Shown here: in pieces, positions 35,864 through 48,378 of the stretch | Numbering within the stretch: the stretch's first letter is position 1 | Layout: each line of letters opens with the position of its first letter | Origin: Nectonema munidae | Taxonomy: Eukaryota; Nematomorpha; Nectonematoida; Nectonematidae | NCBI GenBank assembly: GCA_030549495.1 | Contig: JAUIRK010001039.1 | Span: 865,840 to 929,839 of the forward strand | Reading direction: 5' to 3' | DNA length: 64,000 bases | Notes under the pieces: model-generated | What the model saw: only the letters and a program-made list of their open reading frames with translations | Told to the model about the DNA's origin: nothing | Database searches by the model: none | Translations under genes and position numbers: made by a program

Positions 35864-36655
35864 AAGCCAGCAAAAGATGGCATTAAAGTTTGAATTTTAT
35901 GTCATAGCAAAACTAAGTACGCATGGAATTTCCAAGTTTATACAGGAAAGTTACTTGATCAGGCTCCCGAAAAACCAAGACAAAGATTTGTTTTAGATTT
36001 AGTTTAAAACCCCAAAGGAAGGAATCTTGTTCACGATAACTTTTTTACTTCTTACAACCTTGCAACCCAATTGATGAAAAAAGAGTTGAGAATTGTTGGA
36101 ACGGTACGCTCAAATGTTATTTTAGCGAAAATATGCTACACTGGTGCAATATGTTCCTAAAAATACAAAAGAGTGCATGTCTTGTGCACCCTTCATCGTG
36201 ACAAAAGTGTGTCTTTAAATAACAAAAATCTTGAAGAAATTATAGACTTATATAATAAAGAAAAAGGGAGAGTGGACACATTGTATCATACACACTAAAA
36301 AGAAAAAGTAATAGATGGCCTTTTGCTTTATGTCTGCAACCTATAATTGATATTCCATGTGGAAATAAATTTTGTTTTGTAGGTACAAATCAACCCTAGA
36401 CGAAATAAGCGAAAACTATAAAAGACGCCTTTTGGAAAAAAGTTCGTGCAAAATGAAATAATAAAAAGGCCGCGTCTCCCAAGAGGAAGTTCTTGCCATT
36501 CTGTTGTAGCAAATATTAGAGAGACACAATAATCTTCTGCATCGTCAGGACAAATTAAAAGAAAACTGCCCAAAGAGCTCGTCGTTCTTTGTGTGTAGGA
36601 GAAAACTCTGAATGTTCAAAATGTAAAAATGTTTATGCGGAGAGCATAAAAATGC
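35864..36655 (+). pseudogene. piggyBac fossil I, unit 1
   Basis: Decayed + strand piggyBac transposase: SKTKYAWNFQVYTGKLLDQA, DNFFTSYNLATQLMKK (second Asp region), NKEKGRVDTL (third Asp region) and a short cysteine-bearing end ENSECSKCKNVYAE. The part with the first Asp is absent and stops interrupt the frame. It is a different piggyBac lineage from fossil II. Confidence 0.75.
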
Positions 36656-38043
36656 ATTTTTTTTTAAATAAATCTTTCTAATTAATATTATGGTTTCAAT
36701 TATTGTGTTTCAATAAATATATTTTTTTTGCGCATTTTGAAACTTTAAAATTTTTCCTATAAAGCTATTTTTCCTATATATGTGTGGTTAAAAGAGGAGA
36801 GAGTATGAGGATAAAATCCTATTTTTGCATGCTTTTTTCAGAAAAAATAAGTTTTTTTATTTTGCATATGTGTTTGTAATCAGTGGAGGGCCTGATTTGG
36901 CATATTTATAAAAAGTGTAGCAATGTTTCACACTACTTATTTCACAATTGGGTCCAGGATAAATCTATCAGAAGTGACAACACTTTTTACGCGGTATCTG
37001 AAACTACAAATTTATAATGTGTTTTCAATAATTCATTTTTTTTAATTAAAAGTAAGGTATAGAATTATACAACACATTTGGGTATTCCAATACTCGTATG
37101 GCAAAGTATACAAAATAATTACGATAAAGAGCATTTTCTTTTTAAAATTTTAAAAACGCTGAGTATACGAGTATTGATTAGTGTATACGGGATTTTGATA
37201 CCCTAATAAATTATAAAATTTACCAAGTTAGATTATATTAAAAGTAAAACAGTTCTTTCTATCTAATTTGTATGCAAATTTCTTATGAAAAAGAGATGAA
37301 TTATTTCTGTAAAATCTTTTGAAAGCCAAAAACACTTTAAAGATGGAAAAGAGGGGGGGGGGGGGTATAATTGGTGAGATTAAAAATCAAAACAAGCGAC
37401 TGACGGTAAACATAGATACCAAAAGACGGAGAGAGGAAAGATATTAAAAAATAAAAACCGGTTTAAAAAAGTCCCATCTATCTTATTGAGGATACTGTTT
37501 TATCTCAAAAAATTAAATGGATTCTTTTTGCTTTTTTATTTATTAAGACTTCTTTATTAATCTCGTGATAATTTTAACTAATTTCGAAAAAGACTAAATT
37601 TATTAGGCAATACCTTTTTGCATTTTTGAATTTTTTAGATCGTTTCTTTGATTAAAAGTTTGCAGTTAAAAATAAGAAGAAAAAATGATTGAGATAGCAT
37701 AGAAGCTTGATCACTAACTCAAACTATACTACTTTTAATTATAATAATAATAATAATAATAATTTATCATGATTACTATGTACTAAATAAGACTCCAAGT
37801 AGTAATCGATTTCTTAATCGTTTGACAAGCCAAAGCGAACCATTCTCCGCAATATTAAATTATATATAAAAATGCATTGAAAAAGAAAGCGTGCCAATCT
37901 TCAAATTTTACATCCCCGAAGCACTATGGGTTTGATCCCTGGTTTATCATACTTGTTGTTTCATAGCTAATTTATCGCCTGCATTTTCTATCTAATAAAT
38001 CTGAAAAATGAAAAAACTTATTTATAGCATCTAAAATGCAAGT
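36656..38043. other. Array unit 1, spacer
   Basis: AT-rich DNA with a G-run near 37353-37364 and a TAA microsatellite at about 37739-37763. No gene seen. Confidence 0.5.
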
Positions 38044-38284
38044 AGGGTGTTTGTCTTGGTCCATTCGCTGTATCCATGTTTTCGAATCCGACGCTTCGAT
38101 GAAAGCACGGTGTTCTTAATTGACTTTAAATTATCCACCAATATCACATCTGAAGTGTACCTATTTCTATGTCTTCACAAAATTAATGGAAATGAGCAAT
38201 AACAATAATAATAACTACCACTTCGTATTTTCAAAAAAGTGTTACGCGAGAATGAAGAACTCAAAAAGTATGAAGAAGAGATTC
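38044..38284 (+). repeat. Direct repeat b, unit 1
   Basis: Second copy of the repeat at 34636-34866 (AGGGTGTTTGTCTTGGTCC...). It runs directly into the hAT fossil, so repeat a is probably a duplicated piece of the same hAT region. Units 2 and 3: 47777-48017 and 57554-57794. Confidence 0.75.
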
Positions 38285-38645
38285 TTAAAAGAACAGCTTT
38301 AAGAAGAACAGTTTCTTGACCTGGTGCATGATTCCGCAGCAAAGGCTATATTTGCAAAAAAATGCCTGAACGCATATTGAGCTACTGTGTATGGTTCGTA
38401 TCCTCGCGTTGCTGTTTCCGCTCTCCCACTACTGGTTGCATTTCCCTCCACGTACCGGTGCGAGTCGATGATTTCGAGCATGGTTGAGATCAAAATGAAA
38501 TCGCGAAACCGCCTGATTGACCTTTTTTTGACCTTGAATCTGATTTGCGCTGCGCCATTTCAAAAGTGGAACCGAACATTAAGGCACTTGTCAAGGCAAA
38601 ATAAATGCAGAAATCTCATTAACCCTCAACCGTACAGCAAAATAA
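38270..38645 (+). pseudogene. hAT C-terminal fossil (ZBED5/FAM200-like), unit 1
   Basis: The frame reads EEQFLDLVHDSAAKAIFAKK, then YPRVAVSALPLLVAFPSTYR, CESMISSMVEIKMKSRNRL. This matches the hAT dimerisation region of ZBED5/FAM200-type transposases (A..LLPFsTtYlCE..FS.m..IK.K.RNRL). Only this end of the transposase is present. Confidence 0.7.
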
Positions 38646-38829
38646 AACACCTCACTTGTACACGCTACTCCATTTTGTGCTATAGGAGACATATACTTTA
38701 AACCGGGCAAACGGTGACTGCTATCAATTTATATATAGTAATATATAAATTTCATGTATTTTAAAAAAGTTTATTTTTAATTTTAAAAGAACTAAACAAG
38801 TTTATTTAAGATAAGTATATATAAACTGT

Positions 38830-40361
38830 GTGTTTTTTTACAAAATAAGCAAAATTCTTCTTTTACTTGAATACGGTGTTCTGGACAAATTGAAATTGCA
38901 CAGCAAAAGCATATACTTCTGCAGTTCTTCTTACAATACTTACAAGGTCTTGAAAAACATGTTTTCTTTTTTTCCCATCGACCTGATCGGCTTTGAAGTA
39001 CCCAACATTTAACGCAGCTTCTTTTATGGATACCGAGAGAGATTGATTGTTAATTCTCAAAGAAGAAAAAGGAAATGCTAAATTGAAAGAAAGGTTTCTC
39101 AAAAACTCTTTCCTAGTTTTTCTATAACCACTTTTTTCAATAAAATGTAAGAATTGCTCCATGAAACATCGATCATATTGTAGTTGATAAGCATGGGACA
39201 TCGGTTTGTTTTTCTTTGCGTGCTAAATTCCTCGATGATTGAGTCCATCAAATCAACTCCGCATTTGCCTTTATTATAATCCAAAATAACAAAGGGCTTT
39301 CTATCACTTCTAGACGATATATCAATGGTAAAATGCGAAGAAGTAAGCATTATGACATTTTTGTTTTTTTTCGGGATGTATTCGCATAAAGTTATCTTGT
39401 TGTCATTATCATATAAAGGAAAAGTGGAAAATACGGACTTTTTCTTTGCTGACTTCATGAGTAACGGCACTTCTTTTCTACATTTGTTGATGGTGCCTAA
39501 CAAGGTAAGATCTTGTTTCAAAAGTTCTTTTGCAAGATTATGAGAGGTAAAATATCGATCAGTAACGATATCTCTACCTGTATTCGAGAAAGGCTTGGTT
39601 AGCTCTAAAACAACTTCTTGGGAAAAATTTTTGTTCCTCAAGCCATTTTCATTTTTGCCACAATAAATTTTGGATGTTAGAGCATAACCTGTTGTCGCTT
39701 CGCAGCATCAGAAAATTTTAATTCCATATTTCCTAGGCTTATTTGGAATGAAAGATCTTCCCGGAATTTGACCTCTGTAGCCATAAAGCTGTTCGTCCAC
39801 AGTAAGAGTACTTTCTGGTACCACACATCGCAATAAATTTCTTTCAAACATGCTCCAAATCTCTCTTATTGCCGCTAATTTATCTATCTTTTTTCTTTCT
39901 TCTCGACTTCTATAATTATCAAATCTTAGACATCGGAGGAAAAATTTAAATCTTTGATAGCCGATGGTTGCTCTATAAAAAGGCTTACTATCATGAGGTG
40001 ACCACAAATCTTGAAGCAAAGACATGTTGTCACGGTCCATACAACTTCTAATAAGTATAGCAGAACATGCTTTCAATTCATCAATTGAAAATTGTTTCAT
40101 GAATGTTGGGTATGATGCTTTAGACTTTTGATGAAGATAATCTTTCAAGGTGTCTTTTACTTTTCGATTCGTAAATCTTTGAATCGTCAAAAACATGTCA
40201 TCATTATAAAACAGTAAAAAAGCACTTAGTTCATCGTTCGGGGAAAAAATGGGTCGGGGTAATTCCTTCAAAATATTCCTCAAGAAAGATCTAACTACAG
40301 GTGGATCTTTAGAATAAACTATATCACCACAAAAGACATTATTGTCTTTTACAAAACCCAT
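38830..40361 (-). pseudogene. piggyBac fossil II, unit 1
   Basis: Minus-strand transposase starting at 40361. First catalytic Asp in LTVDEQLYGYRGQIPGR, second in DIVTDRYFTSHNLA, third in YNKGKCGVDLMD. The long frame has one in-frame TGA at 39708-39710, where relatives have Trp (KIFW). A frame change lies near 39100-39190 and another spoils the C-terminal cysteine domain near 38965. A DNA-transposon fossil, yet nearly full length. Confidence 0.85.
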
Positions 40362-40578
40362 ACCTTTTTTAGATCAATACACAACACCAAGAAAAAGTAA
40401 GAATTTTAAAAATGTTGGGGCAACGACAACACCCTAACCTACCATTACAACACCACGGCAGTTAGTGTTACTTTGATTTTGAAGTGGCAAATTTGCTTGA
40501 TAATTGAAAAAGTTCTCACCGCTAATTGCAAAAGAGGAAGAGTCCAGAAATAAAATCAGCATTATCGATTTAGTGGAA
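40362..40578. other. Spacer between piggyBac II and Helitron-like element, unit 1
   Basis: No gene or clear piggyBac terminus with TTAA was identified. Confidence 0.4.
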
Positions 40579-40931
40579 CTAGCCGGCCCCATGGTCGTTT
40601 CTCGCTTCACTCCAAACATAAGATCATTGGTAGAGTGTTTTTTTCGAGCGAAGCGATAATAAAAAGTTGTTAAAAATTTCATTGTAGAAAAATACACTGA
40701 AAAGATAGAAATATGCTAAAAATTAATAACTCATCATGACACCATTGTACATTAACATGAAATTAACCAACCAGATGCGAGTTCGTCGTCATACAGCACA
40801 AAAATACACAGAAAACATAGAACTATGCTGCAACTCATCACACCATAGAAAAATAGACACAAAAGATATAAATAATTTCAACCAATCAGAATGCTTCAAG
40901 CGACACACACACTTGCGCATTATTATATAGA
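40579..40931 (-). mobile_element. Small Helitron-like element, unit 1
   Basis: On the minus strand the 5' end reads TCTATATAATAATGCGCAAG and the 3' end GGGGCCGGCTAG followed by T, with a GC-rich hairpin sequence (CGAGCGAAGCG type) inside. About 350 bp, non-coding, so non-autonomous. Related to 11620-11945. The 5' end lies 196 bp upstream of the EB-module gene start, so the element could contribute promoter sequence; a CCAAT motif occurs in it near 40881. Confidence 0.65.
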
Positions 40932-41127
40932 AGACTTAATTTCTTATGGTGTGATGAGTGTTATGCAGACAAAATATGCATGCAGACGTTATAACGTTCA
41001 ACGCGGGTTTTGATTGGTTGTTAGCAAATAGTTTATTGAGAAACAACAAGCCAATCAAATTACAGAGAAAATATTATATTGCCAGGTATGCTATTTTTAT
41101 TCATTTTTTTAAATTAAATCATAGAAA
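40932..41127 (+). promoter_or_regulatory. Probable promoter region of EB-module gene copy 1
   Basis: Between the Helitron-like end and the ATG. It contains a perfect 12-bp palindrome ACGTTATAACGT (40986-40997) and an inverted repeat with arms TTTGATTGG (near 41009) and CCAATCAAA (near 41051), which places two CCAAT boxes in opposite orientation. The TATTATATT near 41075 could serve as a TATA-like element. Identical in units 2 and 3. Function is inferred. Confidence 0.4.
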
Positions 41128-42876
41128 ATGTTTAGATATATCATCAGACTTATAATTTTATGCTTTGCAGTTTTTGCTCTTGCTAATACTGCAAGTGTCA
41201 TCAATAATAAAAATAAAAAAGGTTTGGAGGAACAAAACACCGATTTAGTGGAACTTTGTGATGCGATTGAAAGTATATTTATGTTTGCTAATAAAATAGA
41301 AAAGTATCATATTAATAGTTGTGATAATATTAAATGCGACCCCAAAATTTACTACAAAGAAGAATATGAGCATCCTACTATAAAATCCCTTGTACAAGAT
41401 ACAAAACAGGAGTTGGGAAAATTATACAAGTGTACATTAAGGAGCGGAAAAAAATGTAAAGAAAATGAGCAGTGCCATAGCAACCTCTGTAAAGGAAGAT
41501 GTTTATGTGAAATCAGGGATGGAAGTGAGGAGGAATGCGCAAATTATGACAAAATGACGTGCACCGCCAACGAAGATTGTAAATACATGCTGGGTGGAGG
41601 CGTGTGCGTGGAAAAAAAATGTGAATGTCTGCCTTCAAGGTATTTCAAGAAAGGTGAGTGCAGAGAGAAAGTGAAGTTGGGTTCAAAATGTGGAGAGGAT
41701 AAGGAATGCCACAGCAATAAATGCAGCAAAGGCAGATGTAGTTGTAAGAAACACGAGTATAAAGAAAGTGGCGTTTGTCTAGAATTAAAAAAGTACGCTA
41801 CGTCGTGTGAGAAAAGTAGAGAATGTGAGTCCAAAAAGTGCGGAGGGGGAATGTGTAGGTGTCAAAAAGACGAGTATAATAATAGAAATAATAAATGTTT
41901 GAAAAAGAAAAAATTAAATGAAAGTTGCATCAACAACAAAGAATGTTTGTATAACTACTGTTATAAAAATCAATGCTTGTGCAATAAGAAAAAATTCTAC
42001 CAGAGCACAGATGTGTGCTTATACAAGAGAAAACTGAGAGAAATTTGCAGCGTAAATGATATGTGCTTTTCGGGGTATTGTGAAAGTGGTTTGTGCGAGT
42101 GTAAAGAAGGAGAATGGGAGAGTCAAGAAGATAAGTATAAATACCGCGATAATAAATGTTTGGAAAAGAAAAAAATAGATGAGAGTTGCACCAATAACAA
42201 AGAATGTTCATCTAACTTCTGTTATAACGAGAAATGTTTGTGTAATAATGAAACGTACTATCAGAGAGGTGGTTCGTGTTACGTGAAGCAAAAACTAAAA
42301 GAAATTTGCAGTGTAAATGATATGTGCTTTTCTGGCCAGTGCCGTAGTGGTTTGTGCAAGTGCGGCGAAGGAGAATACAATGAGAAGAGCGAAAGTAAGA
42401 ACCCTTGCCGAAGAAAGAAGAAGATCAAGGAACCGTGTTCGCAAAATAAGGAATGTGAGAGTGGGTATTGCAGGCAAGAGTACCTGAATGAGAAGAGACA
42501 AGCTTCTGTTTGTGCGTGTCTAGGGGGTTTCTACAATGGCAAAAAGTGCCAGAGATTTGTGCCGTTCAATGGGTTGTGTAAGAAAAATATGAAATGTGGT
42601 AAGAAACTCGTGTGTAAGAATAGGAAGTGTGTGTGCAAATCAGATTACCAGTTCAAAGATAAAGAGTGTCAGCCGATTAAAAAATGGGCAGGCTACTCTG
42701 TTTTATTCACGCTACCGATGAAAGTAAACGAATTGTATGGAAACGTTGACCTAATCTTCATTCTCATAGTTACGTTGCTATTGATAAGATTTATATTTAT
42801 GATATTTAAGTGGTATAATAATTTTAATAAAGACACACCGCTCCTTAGTGTAAACTTCGAACTGAAATTTTGTTAA
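41128..42876 (+). CDS. EB-module cysteine-rich membrane protein, copy 1 (582 aa)
   Basis: Single-exon gene. Signal peptide at residues 1-20 (IIRLIILCFAVFALA), a charged N-terminal region with three cysteines (44-70), then ten cysteine modules from residue 110 to about 514 with the pattern C-x5-C-x4/5-C-x3/4-C-x-C-x8/15-C, closest to EB modules of nematode and arthropod surface proteins. Modules 6 and 8 share ICSVNDMCFSG, indicating an internal two-module duplication. A hydrophobic helix (about 542-562) then a 20-residue tail predict a type I membrane protein. Relative to copy 3, about 90 residues before the helix are missing, yet the frame into the helix is kept. AATAAA at 42882-42887 follows the stop. 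Role unknown; a surface receptor or adhesion protein is plausible. Confidence 0.85.
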   Translation: MFRYIIRLIILCFAVFALANTASVINNKNKKGLEEQNTDLVELCDAIESIFMFANKIEKYHINSCDNIKCDPKIYYKEEYEHPTIKSLVQDTKQELGKLYKCTLRSGKKCKENEQCHSNLCKGRCLCEIRDGSEEECANYDKMTCTANEDCKYMLGGGVCVEKKCECLPSRYFKKGECREKVKLGSKCGEDKECHSNKCSKGRCSCKKHEYKESGVCLELKKYATSCEKSRECESKKCGGGMCRCQKDEYNNRNNKCLKKKKLNESCINNKECLYNYCYKNQCLCNKKKFYQSTDVCLYKRKLREICSVNDMCFSGYCESGLCECKEGEWESQEDKYKYRDNKCLEKKKIDESCTNNKECSSNFCYNEKCLCNNETYYQRGGSCYVKQKLKEICSVNDMCFSGQCRSGLCKCGEGEYNEKSESKNPCRRKKKIKEPCSQNKECESGYCRQEYLNEKRQASVCACLGGFYNGKKCQRFVPFNGLCKKNMKCGKKLVCKNRKCVCKSDYQFKDKECQPIKKWAGYSVLFTLPMKVNELYGNVDLIFILIVTLLLIRFIFMIFKWYNNFNKDTPLLSVNFELKFC

Positions 42877-42881
42877 CAAAA

Positions 42882-42887
42882 AATAAA
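42882..42887 (+). terminator. Polyadenylation signal of EB gene copy 1
   Basis: AATAAA six bases after the stop codon. Conserved after copy 3 (62635-62640) but altered after copy 2. Confidence 0.5.
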
Positions 42888-44419
42888 TTTTTGTAGTTTT
42901 AGCTAGTTTTAGCTAGTTAAATAAGAATATATACATTTTAGCTAGTTTAATAATAATACACTTATAAATTACATATATTTGAAAATAGAATTAGGATTGT
43001 TCATTTGTATAATTTATAAAATAGAGAAATTTAAATAAAACGATTTTTTTAACAAAGTAAACTTTATTAAGGCAAATATTTTCGGTTCAATCACGAAGTG
43101 AGAAAATGAGAACATGAGGAGTAAAAATCGGAAGCCAAAAAAGAAAGTAAGTAAGGAGATTTTCAACTGTGATAGAGGATGGTAGCGAAGATATAGGAAT
43201 AAAGAAAGAATTCAAACAGAATGTAAAAAGTTGTGCGATGCAAGGGAGTCCTCTGAGAGAGAATGTCTATGAAACTAATAAGAAAAGTATGAAAATGTTA
43301 AGGCAGATGAGCGGAGTAAGGAGAAAAGGCAGAATAAAGAACGAGGTTACAAGAGGAACGGCAAAAGTGGTTATTCTGTAGTCTCGGAACAGAATAAGGC
43401 TATTGCAAGACTAAGTGCATGTCGTAAGAGGCGACTAAAATCACTGTTTGTTTATTTAAAACAGGCAACAAAGAGTGTGAGTTTCTGGCTCACATGAAAC
43501 CCCCGTCTCAGAACGGCTAATACTTGGAATATTTTTATATTTTGGGGGGGGACCTGTATTCCAGATAATAACAAAGATGCTTCGCTTGAAACATAGGATA
43601 ATTGATAACGATACATTCTTTATGGAAGAGAAACAATGAAAATTAAAATGTACTAACTCAAAATAGAAATCATTACGAGACGGGGTAGTATACAAGATGT
43701 GTTTTAAGGATTATGGTTGTGTAGACACAAAAACTAAATATAAAATTTGAGTGTTAAATGATACATGAGAATCAATTCAACATATAGCTTTTTGAAACAA
43801 AATTAACATCACTGTTGAATTCAGCATGATATGTATGTATATTATATATGTGTAAAATTTATAGTTATCAAAAATGGCACAGATGCCAATATGTGATAAT
43901 TTAGGCACTATTGGTCGTGTAGCGAATATTTGGTAACTATTCGGCCTATTCCGTCATTTTTCTCACTATTCGGTATCCGGCATTTTTGGCACTATTCCTT
44001 ACCCAATAATTTTATATTATAAGGGCATTATATCAACACCACGTGACTCATCAGGCCACTTCAATGGCTATAGCTATGCCTTTATGGCTTTTTGAACAAC
44101 TTTATTAATTAGATGCAAGCAAGAATATGAACACAAATAGAACATAAGGATATGGAGCGAAAAAATGAAAAAGAAAATCGCTAATGCAAACATGAATATG
44201 AACAACACACATAAGTAAATACGATGCTTACTATGCTATTGCTTAATACCTCTAGTCAGAAGACTCATTAGTCAGTACTGCATTTTGATTGAAAGAAAGT
44301 AGGGTTATAGTGCAGAAACATAATCTTTTCTCCATTTTCCGGGGTCAGTCTGTATCGCTTAGCTTCATATATGTTTCCTCTAGTACTAAAATAATAAAAA
44401 AAATAACTCTATAGTACGT

Positions 44420-44650
44420 AGGGTGTTTCTCTTGTTCTATTCGCTGTATCCATACTTTCGAATCCGACGCCTCAGTGAAAGCACGGTGTTCTTAATTGAC
44501 TTTAAATTATCCACCAATATTACATTTGAAGTGTACCTATCTCTATCTCTTCACAAAATTAATGGAAATGAGCAGTAACAATAATAATAACTACCACTTC
44601 GTATTTTCAAAAAAGTGTTACGCGAGAATGAAGCACTCAAAAGTATGAAG
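44420..44650 (+). repeat. Direct repeat a, unit 2
   Basis: Counterpart of 34636-34866. Confidence 0.7.
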
Positions 44651-45599
44651 AAGAGAATCAAAATGAAAGTATTTTATTTTCAGCTCTAAATTTACCTTAA
44701 AGATATTATTAATTTACTTTGTCAACTTTCGATTTTAGCACAGGTCCCCTTATATGGGTCTATTCTTCCAATATAGGTTTTAACCGTTCGTCTACGGGGT
44801 ATCATGCGAGACAGAATACTCGCACTCATTGTTGCCTGTTTTGATTCATTTTACAGGTCTTCTTTATTTCAGGCATAATTTCCCACATTTTTTTGCTTAA
44901 TTTTACTCATTGTCAACTATTTAATTTTTTTACAAATTCTCTCTTCCCATGTTATGGTCATCTTCTGACTGGCTATTGTTGTGCAGTTTTTCCTGGTAAT
45001 TCTCATTATGTTTTTATATACGTATGCCTATACATACAGTTATAGAAGTAGGAGAAAATGTAGTAGAGGTAGTGATTTTTGCTTAAAATATAGAATTTTA
45101 ATAATTTATTTAATTTTATTGATCAAAAAATTTTTGATTACGTCAAAAATACTTTTTTACATCTTTTCTTTATCTCAACTTTTATTGTGGTGCGATAAAT
45201 TTTCGTCCTCATTTTCCCATCACATTTAAACTTTTGCGGTTTTTAGCAGCGTGCTCATATCTTTTTGATTTTTACTTTCCTACCCCTCAAAATAAACTGT
45301 TAATTTACAGTGGTTTTTCTCCGTCATAAATAATAATTTGATCACGATGTTCTTTAGTGAAACAAAATACACCCTGGTCTGTACATAGCCATCGTGATAT
45401 CTTTAAAATTCACTCTTCAATATATTCTCCAATCTAAACTTCACTTTACATTGTTTCAAACATGATTCTTTCTTCGTGACGGCCAGTTTTACGTTGTAGG
45501 TGTGACAAGTAACTTTTGACCCTTACGAAAATATAACGATAGATGAATAACTTGCATCTTTTCGTGGGCGGTGTTCAATAAAACAATATATTCCTTCTA

Positions 45600-46388
45600 A
45601 GCCAGCAAAAGATGGCATTAAAGTTTGGATTTTATGTGATAGCAAAACTAAGTACGCATGGAATTTCCAAGTTTATACAGGAAAGTTACTTGATCAGGCT
45701 CCCGAAAAACCAAGACAAAGATTTGTTTTAGATTTAGTTTAAAACCCCAAAGGAAGGAATCTTGTTCGCGATAACTTTTTTACTTCTTACAACCTTGCAA
45801 CCCAATTGATGAAAAAAGAGTTGAGAATTGTTGGAACGGTACGCTCAAATGTTATTTTAGTGAAAATATGCTACACTGGTGCAATATGTTCCTAAAAATA
45901 CAAAAGAGTGCATGTCTTGTGCACCCTTCATCGTGACAAAAGTGTGTCTTTAGATAACAAAAATCTTGAAGAAATTATAGACTTATATAATAAACAAAAA
46001 GGGAGAGTGGACACATTGTATCATACACACTAAAAAGAAAAAGTAATAGATGGCCTTTTGCTTTATGTCTGCAACCTATAATTGATATTCCATGTGAAAA
46101 TAAATTTTGTTTTGTAGGTACAAATCAACCCTAGACGAAATAAGCGAAAACTATAAAAGACGCCTTTTGGAAAAAAGTTCGTGCAAAATGAAATAATAAA
46201 AAGGCCGCGTCTCCCAAGAGGAAGTTCTTGCCACTCTGTTGTAGCAAATATTAGAGAGACACAATAATCTTCTGCATCGTCAGGAGAAATTAAAAGAAAA
46301 CTGCCTCAAGAGCTCGTCGTTCTTTGTGTGTAGGAGAAAACTCTGAATGTTCAAAATGTAAAAATGTTTATGCGGAGAGCATAAAAAT
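45600..46388 (+). pseudogene. piggyBac fossil I, unit 2
   Basis: Same decayed piggyBac as in unit 1, with the same interruptions; it was dead before the array formed. Confidence 0.75.
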
Positions 46389-47776
46389 GCTTTTTTTTTG
46401 AAATAAATCTTTCTAATTAATATTATGGTTTCAATTATTGTGTTTCAATAAATATATTTTTTTGCGCATTTTGAAACTTTAAAATTTTTCCTATAAAGCT
46501 ATTTTTCCTATATATGTGTTGTTAAAAGAGGAGAGAGTATGAGGATAAAATCCTATTTTTGCATGCTTTTTTCAGAAAAAATAAGTTTTTTTATTTTGCA
46601 TATGTGTTTGTAATCAGTGGAGGGCCTGATTTGGCATATTTATAAAAAGTGTAGCAATGTTTCACACTACTTATTTCACAATTGGGTCCAGGATAAATCT
46701 ATCAGAAGTGACAACACTTTTTACGCGGTATCTGAAACAACAAATTTATAATGTGTTTTCAATAATTCATTTTTTTTAATTAAAAGTAAGGTATAGAATT
46801 ATACAACACATTTGGGTATTCCAATACTCGTATGGCAAAGTATACAAAATAATTACGATAAAGAGCATTTTCTTTTTAAAATTTTAAAAACGCTGAGTAT
46901 ACGAGTATTGATTAGTGTATACGGGATTTTGATACCCTAATAAATTATAAAATTTACCAAGTTAGATTATATTAAAAGTAAAACAGTTCTTTCTATCTAA
47001 TTTGTATGCAAATTTCTTATGAAAAAGAGATGAATTATTTCTGTAAAATCTTTTGAAAGCCAAAAACACTTTAAAGATGGAAAAGAGGGGGGGGGGGGTA
47101 TAATTGGTGAGATTAAAAATCAAAACAAGCGACTGACGGTAAACATAGATACCAAAAGACGGAGAGAGGAAAGATATTAAAAAATAAAAACCGGTTTAAA
47201 AAAGTCCCATCTATCTTATTGAGGATACTGTTTTATCTCAAAAAATTAAATGGATTCTTTTTGCTTTTTTATTTATTAAGACTTCTTTATTAATCTCGTG
47301 ATAATTTTAACTAATTTCGAAAAAGACTAAATTTATTAGGCAATACCTTTTTGCATTTTTGAATTTTTTAGATCGTTTCTTTGATTAAAAGTTTGCAGTT
47401 AAAAATAAGAAGAAAAAATGATTGAGATAGCATAGAAGCTTGATCACTAACTCAAACTATACTACTTTTAATTATAATAATAATAATAATAATAATTTAT
47501 CATGATTACTATGTACTAAATAAGACTCCAAGTAGTAATCGATTTCTTAATCGTTTGACAAGCCAAAGCGAACCATTCTCCGCAATATTAAATTATATAT
47601 AAAAATGCATTGAAAAAGAAAGCGTGCCAATCTTCAAATTTTACATCCCCGAAGCACTATGGGTTTGATCCCTGGTTTATCATACTTGTTGTTTCATAGC
47701 TAATTTATCGCCTGCATTTTCTATCTAATAAATCTGAAAAATGAAAAAACTTATTTATAGCATCTAAAATGCAAGT

Positions 47777-48017
47777 AGGGTGTTTGTCTTGGTCCATTCG
47801 CTGTATCCATGTTTTCGAATCCGACGCTTCGATGAAAGCACGGTGTTCTTAATTGACTTTAAATTATCCACCAATATCACATCTGAAGTGTACCTATTTC
47901 TATGTCTTCACAAAATTAATGGAAATGAGCAATAACAATAATAATAACTACCACTTCGTATTTTCAAAAAAGTGTTACGCGAGAATGAAGAACTCAAAAA
48001 GTATGAAGAAGAGATTC
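47777..48017 (+). repeat. Direct repeat b, unit 2
   Basis: Counterpart of 38044-38284. Confidence 0.7.
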
Positions 48018-48378
48018 TTAAAAGAACAGCTTTAAGAAGAACAGTTTCTTGACCTGGTGCATGATTCCGCAGCAAAGGCTATATTTGCAAAAAAATGCCT
48101 GAACGCATATTGAGCTACTGTGTATGGTTCGTATCCTCGCGTTGCTGTTTCCGCTCTCCCACTACTGGTTGCATTTCCCTCCACGTACCGGTGCGAGTCG
48201 ATGATTTCGAGCATGGTTGAGATCAAAATGAAATCGCGAAACCGCCTGATTGACCTTTTTTTGACCTTGAATCTGATTTGCGCTGCGCCATTTCAAAAGT
48301 GGAACCGAACATTAAGGCACTTGTCAAGGCAAAATAAATGCAGAAATCTCATTAACCCTCAACCGTACAGCAAAATAA
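48003..48378 (+). pseudogene. hAT C-terminal fossil, unit 2
   Basis: Same ZBED5/FAM200-like segment as unit 1, identical in the encoded peptide. Confidence 0.7.

Noticed and set aside
38387-38701. 104-residue frame as a host gene
   Set aside because: Its sequence matches the hAT dimerisation region, so it is part of a transposase fossil.
39708-39710. TGA in piggyBac fossil II as a read-through or selenocysteine codon
   Set aside because: Relatives have Trp here, other frame changes occur in the same copy, and no supporting RNA structure is visible.
41544-42501. Antisense frames opposite the EB-module genes
   Set aside because: Shadows of the Cys-rich reading frame. Their conservation follows from the opposite strand.
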